NCBI GenBank assembly: GCA_041401985.1
Contig: JAWKTE010000030.1
Location: 1 to 27,120 of the forward strand
Reading direction: 5' to 3'
From: JACKHA01 sp041401985
GTDB taxonomy: Bacteria > Planctomycetota > Phycisphaerae > Phycisphaerales > UBA1924
Length of the DNA: 27,120 nt
Of this stretch, positions 16,788 to 24,883 are shown one piece after another. Positions within the stretch are counted from its first letter, which is position 1, and each line of letters starts with the position of its first letter. The position numbers were made by a program, and so were the translations under genes. The notes beneath the pieces are model-generated. The model saw nothing but the letters and a program-made list of their open reading frames with translations. It was not told where the DNA came from and did no database searches.

Positions 16788-18002
16788 ATGCCTCGGTTGA
16801 TCGCTCGGGCAGTGCTGGCGACGGTCGCGGCCCTGGTGTTGCCGACTGCGGGAACCGCCTGTGAAAAGGCACCACCGGCCACGGACGCGCGGCCGGTCGT
16901 CTCTGTCCGTGTCTTGGTGCGGCTGGACGACGGACGGGCAACAACGGGCTGGGGGTTGAATCTCGGAGGTTCCGAGTTACTCGTTCCTCGGCACTTACTG
17001 CACGGGGCCGAGAGTGCGGAGGTGGTCGTCTCGGGCGAGCGCCTTGCGGTGCGCGGTGTTGTCTGGGAGAGTCCGTTGGACGATCTCTCGGCGGTGGTCG
17101 TCAATGGCGATCTGGGAGAGCCCGCCACACTCTCTCACGCAGCAGTCGATGTTGGCGACCAGCTTTGGCTCGGATTCGCATCGGCCAAGGGCGTCCTTTC
17201 GAGATCCGTTCCGTGCCAAGTCGTGTTGGCAGGCACTCTGTTCGGCGACACGTTGCACCTGGGGTTGGGGGGCCTTCATGCTGCACCGGGTGACTCCGGT
17301 CGAATCGTCATGGACGAGGACGATCTTCCGATAGCGATGCTCGTGCAAGCAGGCAGCAACTACACACTCGGCATTGACATTCGCGAAGTCTTCCTGACGC
17401 GAAGAGACGGGCCTGTGGTTCCGCTCGATGAGTTGGTACTGGACGACCCATCGACTGCTATTGCCCAGATCGCCGAGCGCGACGCAAGCGAGGTCTGGGC
17501 CGACGCGGCACTTCTCGCGGCTGATCGACTGCCCACGATGCCCGAGTGGAGTCTTGCAGTCCTTTTGGCCGGCGTGCATTGCGCCGCCCGGGGCAGGTGC
17601 GACGACGCACGCACGCTGCTCCTGAAGGTGGTCGATCGGTGGCCGAACAGTCGGATCGCCCTCGACCAAACGTGTCTGGCACTCTACTGGTGTGAGGACT
17701 GGGCGAGCATCGCCACACTCCCGTTGCCGGCGACTGGAGACGACTTCGCCCTGTGGCGAGCCATCGCGGAGTTCGAGCGTGGCAACCACGAGAACGCCCT
17801 GCGAGAGTGTCGCGCGGCGATTCGATCCAATAGAAACTCGGCGCACTCCCGGCTTTGGGAGGGCAAAGCGTTGCTTGGCCTGGGCCTGGAGGCTGAGGCT
17901 GTTCGATCCTTGGAGTGGTCGAGAGACGAGGCTCGCGAGTTCCAGGACGAGTGGTGCGAGACTCAGGCGACGAAAATCCTTGATTCCATCGAAGGCCGCT
18001 AG
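16788..18002 (+). CDS. Exported trypsin-like serine protease domain fused to TPR-like repeats
   Basis: This 404-residue protein begins with a signal peptide (MPRLIARAVLATVAALVLP) and a cysteine at position 25 after AGTA, so it may be a lipoprotein, although the lipobox is imperfect. A chymotrypsin-fold domain follows, with candidate triad His69 (LVPRHLL), Asp98 or Asp99 (ESPLDDLSAVVV) and Ser170 (APGDSG). From about residue 230 the sequence is helical with TPR-like pairs (WSLAVLLAGVHCAARGRCDD and DFALWRAIAEFERGNHENAL). It probably cleaves or binds proteins in the periplasm, with the repeats as a partner-binding module. Its codons use clearly more A and T than those of its neighbours, which may mean more recent acquisition. 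I chose ATG 16788 because the signal peptide starts there. Function beyond this is unknown. Confidence 0.75.
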   Translation: MPRLIARAVLATVAALVLPTAGTACEKAPPATDARPVVSVRVLVRLDDGRATTGWGLNLGGSELLVPRHLLHGAESAEVVVSGERLAVRGVVWESPLDDLSAVVVNGDLGEPATLSHAAVDVGDQLWLGFASAKGVLSRSVPCQVVLAGTLFGDTLHLGLGGLHAAPGDSGRIVMDEDDLPIAMLVQAGSNYTLGIDIREVFLTRRDGPVVPLDELVLDDPSTAIAQIAERDASEVWADAALLAADRLPTMPEWSLAVLLAGVHCAARGRCDDARTLLLKVVDRWPNSRIALDQTCLALYWCEDWASIATLPLPATGDDFALWRAIAEFERGNHENALRECRAAIRSNRNSAHSRLWEGKALLGLGLEAEAVRSLEWSRDEAREFQDEWCETQATKILDSIEGR

Positions 18003-18018
18003 CGAATCGAGACGCTCG

Positions 18019-18040
18019 CGCCGCCGGAGTTCGAGCGGCG
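18019..18040. terminator. Possible hairpin after the protease/TPR gene
   Basis: The sequence cgccgc (18019-18024) pairs with gcggcg (18035-18040) around a 10-base loop, about 17 bases after the stop codon at 18002. There is no T-run, so a terminator role is only a suggestion. Confidence 0.25.
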
Positions 18041-18083
18041 TCCCCCGGATACAAAACGCACCAGCCGCCCCGCGCCCGGGCCG

Positions 18084-19286
18084 GTGGCACGTCCGATCCC
18101 CCCGCAACTCCCCGTCCTGTCCCGCGTAGCCTTCCGCGTGCCCGGCCCAGCCCCATCCCGACCCGATCCCCTCGCCCTGACCAGCGGCGCGTTCGTCGCC
18201 GCGGCCCGGGGGGCGGGGAGCCGCCCCGATCTCGCGCTCGACGCGTACCGCCGGGCCTACCGGGAAGGCCGGACCGACCTGCCCGACGCTCACATCGCGC
18301 TGCCACCCATCGCGCGCGAGCAGTCCGAGGAAGGACCCGAGGGCGTCACGACCAAGTTCGTCTCGCGCCTCGACGCGGGCGACACGCCGGTCTCGGCCAA
18401 CACCCCCCACCTCGACATCGAGTCCGTCGTCATCCCCATGGTCGGCAAGTCCGGGCGACGCACGCACACCCTGTGCGTCTCCAGCCAGGTCGGCTGCGCC
18501 ATGGGCTGCGGCTTCTGCGAGACCGCCCAGATGGGCCTCATCCGCAGCCTGTCCACGAGCGAGATCGTCGCCCAGTGGTTCGCCGCCCGCCACGCCCTCC
18601 GCGGGGCGCGCGGCATCGAGGTCTCCAACATCGTGTTCATGGGCATGGGCGAGCCGCTCGACAACTTCGACAACGTGGCCAGGGCGATCGAAGTCCTGAC
18701 CGATCCCAACGGCGCGGCCCTGGCCCCCAGCAAGATCACCATCTCCACCGTTGGTCGCATCGACGGGCTTGAGCGCCTCGGCACGCTCGTGGCCCGCCCC
18801 GGGTTCCACCGCCTGGGCCTGGCCATCTCGATCAACGCCCCGCGCGACGAGGTCCGCAGCCGCATCATGCCGATCAACCGGGCCATGCCGATGGGCGCGC
18901 TGCGCGACGCGTTGCTGGCGTTCCCGCACACCGGCAAACGCAAGATCTGCTTCGAGTACGTGCTGATTCCCGGCGTGAACGACGCGCCCGCCGACGCGGC
19001 CGACCTGGCCGAGTGGCTCCGCCCGTTCGGCGCGATCGGCGATACCGGCGAGTCGCGCACGCCGCTGGCCCTGCTCAACGTGATCCCCTACAACCCCCGC
19101 CGCGACAGCTCGTGGCCCGCGCCGACCGAGGAGTCTGTCGCCGACTTCATGGCCCGCCTGCGCGAACTGGGCGTCTACGCCAAACGCCGGCGCACAAAGG
19201 GGCGCACGCTCATGGGCGCCTGCGGCCAACTGGGGGCCGCCGAGATCCGCAAACGCCGCTACGTCGGCGTGAGCATCAGTGCCTGA
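18084..19286 (+). CDS. RlmN/Cfr-family radical SAM RNA methyltransferase
   Basis: This 400-residue enzyme belongs to the family that methylates adenosine in 23S rRNA (RlmN makes m2A2503, and also m2A37 in some tRNAs). The radical SAM cluster CAMGCGFC supplies Cys138, Cys142 and Cys145. The two extra family cysteines are also present: Cys131 (TLCVSSQ) and Cys380 (MGACGQLG), matching E. coli Cys118 and Cys355. Other blocks are SNIVFMGMGEPLDNFDNV, LAISINAPRDEVRSRIMPIN, FEYVLIPGVND and LLNVIPYNP. The first 85 residues do not resemble the usual RlmN N-terminal domain, so it may be a paralogue with a different target; for that reason I give no symbol. The only good in-frame start is GTG at 18084. 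Confidence 0.88.
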   Translation: MARPIPPQLPVLSRVAFRVPGPAPSRPDPLALTSGAFVAAARGAGSRPDLALDAYRRAYREGRTDLPDAHIALPPIAREQSEEGPEGVTTKFVSRLDAGDTPVSANTPHLDIESVVIPMVGKSGRRTHTLCVSSQVGCAMGCGFCETAQMGLIRSLSTSEIVAQWFAARHALRGARGIEVSNIVFMGMGEPLDNFDNVARAIEVLTDPNGAALAPSKITISTVGRIDGLERLGTLVARPGFHRLGLAISINAPRDEVRSRIMPINRAMPMGALRDALLAFPHTGKRKICFEYVLIPGVNDAPADAADLAEWLRPFGAIGDTGESRTPLALLNVIPYNPRRDSSWPAPTEESVADFMARLRELGVYAKRRRTKGRTLMGACGQLGAAEIRKRRYVGVSISA

Positions 19287-19473
19287 CGCACGCCATGAGG
19301 ATGGCTGTCACCCACCCGAAACAGGTGGCCCCACCCCACCCCCGGCACATCCCGCGCCCTCCTCCCAATCCACCCCTTCCGCACAACCCGCACGCCCCAT
19401 CGGCCGATAAGCCCCTGCTCGGCGGAAGCCGCCCGGTCCCAACCCGGCGGATCCCCGGGCGACGGAGCCACCG

Positions 19474-20229
19474 ATGCCCCCGGCCAGAGTCAGGACGACG
19501 CGGAAGGCGACGCGGCAGACCCGCCGCGACGCCGCCGCCCGGGGCACCGGCGAGAGAGGAGTGGTCGCCGAGATGCTGGAAGCCGCGGCTGGACCGACAG
19601 AAACGTCCAATAACCTGGGTCTCGCCGTTCGCCCCGCCAGCCTGGGCTCGTCCCGGCCGGTCGAGGTCCCGGCGTTGTCGCCGGTCCACACGCCGCGATT
19701 CAGCCTGCGGCTGTTGGAGGTGCGGGACCGCGACGAGTTCATGCGGGTGCTCGCCGAATCGGCCCACGTCGATCGCTTCCTGCCGCTGCGGCATCCGGGC
19801 GAGCGGGACGAGGCCTGCTTCGCGCGCCACTTGGCGTGCGCCCGCAATGGCGACGCCTCGGGCGTCGCGTGGCGGCGCGTCGCGGTCGATGGCGACGGGC
19901 GAATCGTGGGCGGGTTCAACCTCATCCACATCGAGCGGGGCATCTCGTTCCGGGCCGACGCGACGTGGTGGGTCGCGGGCGATGCGCTCCGGCGCGGCAT
20001 CGGGACCGAGTGCGTCTATGCCATGCTCGACGTGGCGCTGGGCGATGCGCCGATCGGCCTTGGCCTGCACGAGGTGTTCGCCCACGTGCAGGTCCAGAAC
20101 GAGCCGAGCCTGAAACTCGTGTCGCGCGTCGGCATGCGCCAGTCGGGCGAGCGGGACCAGACGCTGCAGGTGCGCGACGAGTGGCTCGTGCACCGGACAT
20201 TTGTGAAGACCGTGCTCGACCGGGCGTGA
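19474..20229 (+). CDS. GNAT-family N-acetyltransferase (RimJ/RimL-like)
   Basis: The GNAT fold starts around residue 70 with HTPRFSLRLLEVRDRDEF, continues with GRIVGGFNLIHIERG and has the acetyl-CoA-binding block WWVAGDALRRGIGTECVYAM (a form of the R/Q-x-x-G-x-G/A loop). It ends with VFAHVQVQNEPSLKLVSRVG, typical of RimJ/RimL-type acetyltransferases that act on N-terminal or side-chain amines of proteins or small molecules. The acceptor is unknown. ATG 19474 gives a basic 33-residue leader with coding-like third bases; ATG 19573, 11 bases after AGGAG, is a good alternative. The gene converges on the MscS-type gene with only seven bases between the stop codons. Confidence 0.85.
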   Translation: MPPARVRTTRKATRQTRRDAAARGTGERGVVAEMLEAAAGPTETSNNLGLAVRPASLGSSRPVEVPALSPVHTPRFSLRLLEVRDRDEFMRVLAESAHVDRFLPLRHPGERDEACFARHLACARNGDASGVAWRRVAVDGDGRIVGGFNLIHIERGISFRADATWWVAGDALRRGIGTECVYAMLDVALGDAPIGLGLHEVFAHVQVQNEPSLKLVSRVGMRQSGERDQTLQVRDEWLVHRTFVKTVLDRA

Positions 20230-20236
20230 CCTCTCC

Positions 20237-22249
20237 TCAGTTCGTGTCCTCTCCATCATCCTGGCTCGCGGGCGGGGCGTCGGTCGTGGACCGCATGCCG
20301 CGGGCCCCCGCCCCGACGCGCTCACGCCCGCCGGAGATGGTGCGGACCAGGTCGTCGCCCGAACCGTTGCCCGACAGTTTGATCTCGATCGGCCTGGAGA
20401 TGTGCAGGTCGCGCTGCGGGAACGGGATGTTGATCTTCTCCTTGTCGAAGCGGTTCTTGACCGCCTCCATGACATCCCAGAACACGTCCCAGTAGTCGCT
20501 GGTCTTGCTCCACGGGCGGGCGATGATGTTGACCGAGTTGTCGCCCAGTTCGTTGATGCGGACCGTCGGGGCCGGCTCGGCCAGCACCTTCGGGTGGGCC
20601 TTGATGACCTCGGCGATGATCTCCATCGCGCGCGAGGCGTTGTCGGCGTAGCCGATGCCGAAGGTCAGGTCCACGCGCCGGGTGTCCTTGCCCGTAACGT
20701 TCTTGATCACGCCGTTCCAGATCTGGTTGTTCGGCACGATCATCAACTGGTTGTCGAAGGTCAGGATCTTCGTCGAGACCAGGTTCATGGCCTCGACCTT
20801 GCCGAACACGCCGCCGGCGTCGACAACATCGCCCACGTCGAACGGGCGGTTCATCAGGATCAGGATCCCGCTGGCGAAGTTGCTCAGCGTGCCCTGCAGG
20901 GCCAGACCGATGACCAGACCCGCGGCCCCGATCATGGCCAGCAGCGGCCCGATGTTCACCCCCAGCATGCTCACGCCGATGACCAGACCGATCAGGAACG
21001 TCACACGCCGGACCGTCCCGGCCAGCACCGGACGCAGCAGGCTCGAGGCCTTGGGCATCCGCTTGACCGCGGCAAAGGTCAGGTTGCCCAGGATGCGGCT
21101 GAGGATCCAGAACGCCACGACGACGCCGATGAACTTGAGGATCGCCAGACCCGTCGCGACGCCGCCGTCCGGGCTGCGGAGCCACTCCCACGCCTGGGCC
21201 TGCAGCACGACCGGGTCGGTGAGGTTGAGTTTCTGGCCCGTCGCCGCGGCGATGTAGTCCGCGTAGGTGTCGGCGTCGCCGCCGCGGCGCTCGACCAGGC
21301 GGATAAGCACCTCCATCCGCGCGACGATCGCGTTGATGACTCGCTGCTGCTGCTGCGACTGCTGGGCCAGTTCGGCCTTCACTGCGTCAAGCTCGAGCTC
21401 CGGGGCCACCACGCCCGCGGCGCTCGCAGCCTCGGCCCGCTGGCGGCGGGTCTCCTCGAGTTTGGCCGCGTCGCTGAGCAGGATGTCGATGCGGATGCGC
21501 TTGCGCACCTCGCGCTGCAGGATCTCCTGCCAGCGATCCAGGCGGGTCAGGATCTCTCCCACCGGCAGCGGCTGGAGTTCGAGCTCCAGCTCAGCGACCG
21601 GGACCGTCCACGGCTCGGGGCGCTCGTGCACCGGGGGCTCGGCCCGGATGATCGCGACCAGTTCGGCCACGCGCGTCCGCGCCGCCTCGGCCGCGGCGAC
21701 CTGGGGATCGGGCTGGGCCACGGGCTGCTCGGGGCTCGGCGCGGGCGCGGACACCGGCGCCTCGTCCAAATGCAGCGTGTCGATGGCCGAGATGTACGCC
21801 CGATCGGCGGCGACATTCCCGCCCTTGGCCTCGACCGCCGCGAGCACCGCGTTGATGCGGCTCATCAGTTCCGACTTGCTGGTCTGCAGCGTCTGGATCG
21901 CCTGATCGATCAGAGCAATCGACTCGGGCGTCGCGTTGGGGTCCGTCACCGCGTTGAGGCGGCGGACGATCTGCTCCGACAGGTCGCTGGCCACGCGGCG
22001 CATCGAACCCATCGCCGACGCCCGCACGGTTTCGAGTTCTTCGAGCGAGAGCGGGGCCAGGCGGACCTTGAGTTCCTCGACCGCCATCGCCCCGAGATTC
22101 CGCCCCTCCCACGACTCGGGCAGTTCCACGGCCGGCTGCGAGTCCTGGGCGTGCGCGGCGCGCATCGGCCCGGCACAGGCGACGAGCACCGCGACGAACA
22201 GGGCGGCCCAGACGCCGAGGCGCCCGGCACGAGAGCATGTTGACAGCAT
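20237..22249 (-). CDS. Large MscS-type mechanosensitive ion channel with periplasmic domain
   Basis: This 670-residue protein has a signal peptide (LGVWAALFVAVLVACAG, cleavage likely after AHA). A periplasmic helical region of about 340 residues follows, with likely coiled coils near 265-320, then membrane segments (about 365-385, 405-425, 430-460). The MscS pore helix and beta domain are clear: GLALQGTLSNFASGILILMN, RPFDVGDVVDAGGVFGKVEA and TFDNQLMIVPNNQIWNGVIK. The C-terminal alpha/beta domain includes VDLTFGIGYADNASRAMEII. It should release solutes on hypo-osmotic shock. The length and N-terminal domain resemble the MscK/YnaI-like branch rather than the roughly 286-aa MscS. ATG 22249 begins the signal peptide. 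A hairpin (22268-22305) lies in the leader. Confidence 0.92.
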   Translation of the reverse strand: MLSTCSRAGRLGVWAALFVAVLVACAGPMRAAHAQDSQPAVELPESWEGRNLGAMAVEELKVRLAPLSLEELETVRASAMGSMRRVASDLSEQIVRRLNAVTDPNATPESIALIDQAIQTLQTSKSELMSRINAVLAAVEAKGGNVAADRAYISAIDTLHLDEAPVSAPAPSPEQPVAQPDPQVAAAEAARTRVAELVAIIRAEPPVHERPEPWTVPVAELELELQPLPVGEILTRLDRWQEILQREVRKRIRIDILLSDAAKLEETRRQRAEAASAAGVVAPELELDAVKAELAQQSQQQQRVINAIVARMEVLIRLVERRGGDADTYADYIAAATGQKLNLTDPVVLQAQAWEWLRSPDGGVATGLAILKFIGVVVAFWILSRILGNLTFAAVKRMPKASSLLRPVLAGTVRRVTFLIGLVIGVSMLGVNIGPLLAMIGAAGLVIGLALQGTLSNFASGILILMNRPFDVGDVVDAGGVFGKVEAMNLVSTKILTFDNQLMIVPNNQIWNGVIKNVTGKDTRRVDLTFGIGYADNASRAMEIIAEVIKAHPKVLAEPAPTVRINELGDNSVNIIARPWSKTSDYWDVFWDVMEAVKNRFDKEKINIPFPQRDLHISRPIEIKLSGNGSGDDLVRTISGGRERVGAGARGMRSTTDAPPASQDDGEDTN

Positions 22250-22570
22250 TGATCGATCCTCCGCCGCGGCACGCCACGGGGACTCACCGGGCGAGTCGGC
22301 GTGCCTCTCAATGTAGGTCGGCGCGCTCGGCCCGCCCGCACTTCGGGCGTGAAATCACGCGCAACCAGAACACCGACCGCACAAGCCGCGTGCGGTTGGC
22401 CCCGACGCCGCCGATCTCGCCGCCCTTTTTGAAGCAGCCGCGTCCGGTCGCGGCCTCCAGATTTGGCAAGCCGCGTGTCACGATTGCGTCGGCCTCTCCG
22501 CTTCTTGGGGACACGACCGGCCCCACCCCGCCCCCGCACGTTGCGAACCCCGAATACCGGAGCAAGACAC
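22250..22570. other. Divergent 321-bp gap without a supported gene
   Basis: The gap separates the MscS-type gene (leftward) from the MddA-like gene (rightward), so it should hold both promoters. I can see a two-part hairpin at 22268-22305, a second hairpin with arms accgcac (22376-22382) and gtgcggt (22390-22396), and a short T-run near 22436. Open frames cross it but match nothing I recognise. The stretch around 22440-22500 is less GC-rich than the genes. Confidence 0.5.
22268..22305 (-). promoter_or_regulatory. Hairpin in the leader of the MscS-type gene
   Basis: Outer arms ggcacgcc (22268-22275) and ggcgtgcc (22298-22305) pair over 8 bp. Inner arms gactc (22281-22285) and gagtc (22293-22297) pair over 5 bp, with a five-base bulge on one side. 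The structure ends 18 bases upstream of the ATG at 22249, where it could affect translation or serve as an operator. No known riboswitch class is recognised. Confidence 0.4.
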
Positions 22571-23425
22571 ATGCACGCAATCGCCACCCTCGGGTCCGAC
22601 GCTCGCGAGTCGTCGAACGACCCCGCCGCCGAGCCCGCCCGTCCCTCCGCCTGCCCCATCCACACCCTCTTCCGAGGCTCCGGGGCAGGCGTGCCACTGG
22701 GGCGGCGTCTGACCATCCTCGCCACCGGCCTGGTCGCCTACCTCATGTTCGTCGGCGCGTTCACCTACGCGATCGGGTTCGTCGCCAACCTCGTCGTGCC
22801 GAAGTCGATCGACTCGGGCACGCCCGGCCCGCTGGTTCCGTCGCTGATCGTCAATGGCCTGCTGCTCGCGCTGTTCGCGGTCCAGCACACCATCATGGCC
22901 CGCCCGCGCTTCAAACGCTGGCTCGCACGCTTCGTGCCGGAGGCGATGGAGCGGAGCCTGTTCGTCGCCGCGGCCAGCGGATCGCTCATGCTCCTGTTCT
23001 GGCAGTGGCGCCCGCTGCCCGACACCATCTGGCACGTCGACCACCCCATCCTCCGCTGGCTGCTGATCGGCGTGTCGCTCTCGGGCTACGCGATCGTCTT
23101 CGCCGCGTCCTGGATGATCAACCACTTCGACCTCTTCGGCCTCCGCCAGACCTGGCACGGCGTCGCGGGCACGCCCCGACCCGGCATCAACTTCGTGCTC
23201 ACCGGGTTCTACAGGTTCGTCCGCCACCCGCTCATGACCGGTTTCCTCATCGCGTTCTGGGTCACGCCGACCATGACCGTCGGGCACCTGTTCTTCGCCG
23301 CGATGACGACGGCGTACATCATCGTGGGAACGTGGATCGAGGAGCGCGACCTGATCGCGAATCTGGGCGACACCTATCGCAACTACCGCAAGCAGGTCCC
23401 CGCGTTCCTCCCGATCCCGCGTTGA
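22571..23425 (+). CDS. mddA: Methanethiol S-methyltransferase-like membrane protein (MddA/NnrU/ICMT superfamily)
   Basis: This 284-residue membrane protein has about five hydrophobic segments (near 50-75, 85-108, 130-147, 160-185 and 240-258). The MddA-type blocks are clear: MINHFDLFGLRQTWHG, FYRFVRHPLMTGFLIAFWVT, PTMTVGHLFFA and EERDLIANLGDTYRNYRKQV. In the ICMT-like superfamily the RHP and EERDL regions bind SAM. MddA converts methanethiol to dimethyl sulfide using SAM, so this gene may produce dimethyl sulfide; NnrU-like or other small-thiol methylation is the alternative. The 45-residue leader before the first membrane segment includes CPIHTLF and is longer than usual. ATG 22571 is the first ATG in frame. 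The gene ends at a strong hairpin shared with the convergent xylA. Confidence 0.75.
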   Translation: MHAIATLGSDARESSNDPAAEPARPSACPIHTLFRGSGAGVPLGRRLTILATGLVAYLMFVGAFTYAIGFVANLVVPKSIDSGTPGPLVPSLIVNGLLLALFAVQHTIMARPRFKRWLARFVPEAMERSLFVAAASGSLMLLFWQWRPLPDTIWHVDHPILRWLLIGVSLSGYAIVFAASWMINHFDLFGLRQTWHGVAGTPRPGINFVLTGFYRFVRHPLMTGFLIAFWVTPTMTVGHLFFAAMTTAYIIVGTWIEERDLIANLGDTYRNYRKQVPAFLPIPR

Positions 23426-23475
23426 GCCGCCTCCATCGCCGCGGCCTGGCCCAGAGCGCACCGTCCGATCCAACC

Positions 23476-23507
23476 CCGCCCGCCCCCACTCTTGTGAGGG
23501 CGGGCGG
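23476..23507. terminator. Bidirectional hairpin between the convergent MddA-like and xylA genes
   Basis: The sequence ccgcccgccc (23476-23485) pairs perfectly with gggcgggcgg (23498-23507). An inner cac/gtg pairing closes a four-base tctt loop. It sits in the 102-base gap between two converging stop codons, as expected for a shared terminator, although no long T-run follows. Confidence 0.7.
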
Positions 23508-23527
23508 TGCGTTCTCAGCGGGTGGAT

Positions 23528-24829
23528 TCACACCCCCATGAGGATCTCCATCGTCCGCTGGTCCAGTTCCTCATACGCCAACCGCCGCCGCGCCAACGCC
23601 CCACGATCGAACTCGGTCCGCGGCAGCGCCGCCGCGCTCGGCAACCCCACCCCTCCCACCCTCTTCGCGCCCTTCGCGCCCTCGGCGTTGCCCTCCGCTC
23701 CCTCCGCGTTCGGCATCCCCATCTCCCGCAGCAGCCGGCGCACGACCGGGTCTTCCCCCCACCGACGCGCCTTGTCCTTCAGGATCAGGTACGTCCGCAT
23801 CGACCCCCGCGCGAACGCGACCACATCCCGCCGATCCGCCGTGCGGTACGCGTGGCTGTCGAAGTGCTTGAAGCCCTTGTACCTGTGCCCCTCCAGCAGT
23901 TTCACGAGGAAGAACGCGTGCTTGAGGTTCGCCGACCCGAAGCGGAAGTCCTGGTCGTACCGCCCGAACTCCTGGTCGTTCAGATCGATGTGGAACAACT
24001 TCTTCGCCTCGATCGCCATCGCCACCGCGTGCACGAAGTTCAGCCCCGCCATGTGCTCGTGGGCCACCTCCGGGTTCACGCCCACCATCGCCGGGTGGGC
24101 CAGCGTCGGGATCAACGCCAGGTAGTGCCCCGTGGTCGGGAAGCACATGTGCCCACGCGGCTCGTTTGGCTTGGCCTCCAGCGCCAAGCGATACCCGTAC
24201 CCCTTCTCGATCGAGTACCGGCACAGCGCATCGACCGCCACACGAAACCGACGGATCGCCAGCACCGGGTCCTTGGCCGCGTCGGTCTCGACACCCTCGC
24301 GCCCGCCCCACAGCACGTACACCTTGGCCCCGAACTCCGCCCCAAGGTCCATGCACCGCATGCTCTTGGCGACGGCGTAGGCCCGCACGTCCGCGTCGTT
24401 GCTCGTGAACGCGCCGTCTCGGAACGCGGGATCGCTGAACAGGTTGGCGGTGACCATGCACACGCGCAGACGCTCGCGCCGCAGGGCCGAGCGGAACTCC
24501 CGCTTGATGGCCGCGGCCTCCGCCTCGCCCGCATCGATCGGCACAAGATCGTTGTCGTGCAGGTTGACGCCGTGCACCCCGCCCACCTCGCCCAGAAGTT
24601 CGACGATCTCCGCCGGCGACCAGCGCGGGCGCGTGGCCTCGCCGAACGGATCGCGCCCAACGTTGCCGACGGTCCAGAGTCCGAAGGTGAACCTGTCCGC
24701 TGGCGTCGGCACGAACGGGCCGCTTTCACCACGACCGCCACGGCCACCACCACGCCCGCGCCCCTTCGTTGATCGCGCCGAAGCGCCAGCCCGTGCCGTC
24801 GCCCCCACCGCCTTCTTCTTCTTCGCCAT
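23528..24829 (-). CDS. xylA: Xylose isomerase, Streptomyces (class I) type, with in-frame repeat insertion
   Basis: This 433-residue TIM-barrel enzyme converts D-xylose to D-xylulose (and glucose to fructose) using two divalent metals. The opening DRFTFGLWTVGNVGRDPFGE is that of actinobacterial XylA. Active-site blocks are present: VNLHDNDLVP (catalytic His and Asp), VLWGGREG, LALEAKPNEPRGH (metal Glu and Lys), VNPEVAHEHMAG, FHIDLNDQ, YDQDFRFG and HFDSHAYRT. It is longer than the roughly 388-aa norm because of a Lys/Arg/Gly-rich leader of about 40 residues and a C-terminal insertion (MPNAEGAEGNAEGAKGAKRV) made by a dispersed DNA repeat. After it the normal tail resumes (FDRGALARRRLAYEELDQRT). 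The core residues are intact, so activity is expected. ATG 24829 starts MAKKKK. No other xylose gene is adjacent. Confidence 0.9.
   Translation of the reverse strand: MAKKKKAVGATARAGASARSTKGRGRGGGRGGRGESGPFVPTPADRFTFGLWTVGNVGRDPFGEATRPRWSPAEIVELLGEVGGVHGVNLHDNDLVPIDAGEAEAAAIKREFRSALRRERLRVCMVTANLFSDPAFRDGAFTSNDADVRAYAVAKSMRCMDLGAEFGAKVYVLWGGREGVETDAAKDPVLAIRRFRVAVDALCRYSIEKGYGYRLALEAKPNEPRGHMCFPTTGHYLALIPTLAHPAMVGVNPEVAHEHMAGLNFVHAVAMAIEAKKLFHIDLNDQEFGRYDQDFRFGSANLKHAFFLVKLLEGHRYKGFKHFDSHAYRTADRRDVVAFARGSMRTYLILKDKARRWGEDPVVRRLLREMGMPNAEGAEGNAEGAKGAKRVGGVGLPSAAALPRTEFDRGALARRRLAYEELDQRTMEILMGV
23661..23715. repeat. AACGCGGAGG-type repeat lying in frame inside xylA
   Basis: On the minus strand this reads atgccgaacgcggagg and then further gcggag / gcgaag units. 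It encodes the Asn/Ala/Glu/Gly/Lys peptide near the XylA C-terminus. The 16-base core atgccgaacgcggagg is shared exactly with the intergenic copy that ends at 25070. Confidence 0.75.
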
Positions 24830-24883
24830 GCGCGGATTCTGGCACGAGACCGCCATCACCGCAAGCGATCGCGACCTCCGCCA

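Noticed and set aside
19305..22545. Similar ggccccaccc-type strings near 19327 and 22520
   Set aside because: Only about 20 bases are similar and they are C-rich; chance similarity in this composition is likely.
22308..22697. 129-residue minus-strand frame across the mscS-mddA gap
   Set aside because: It overlaps the start of the MddA-like gene and matches no family; its lower GC content alone is not enough to call a gene.
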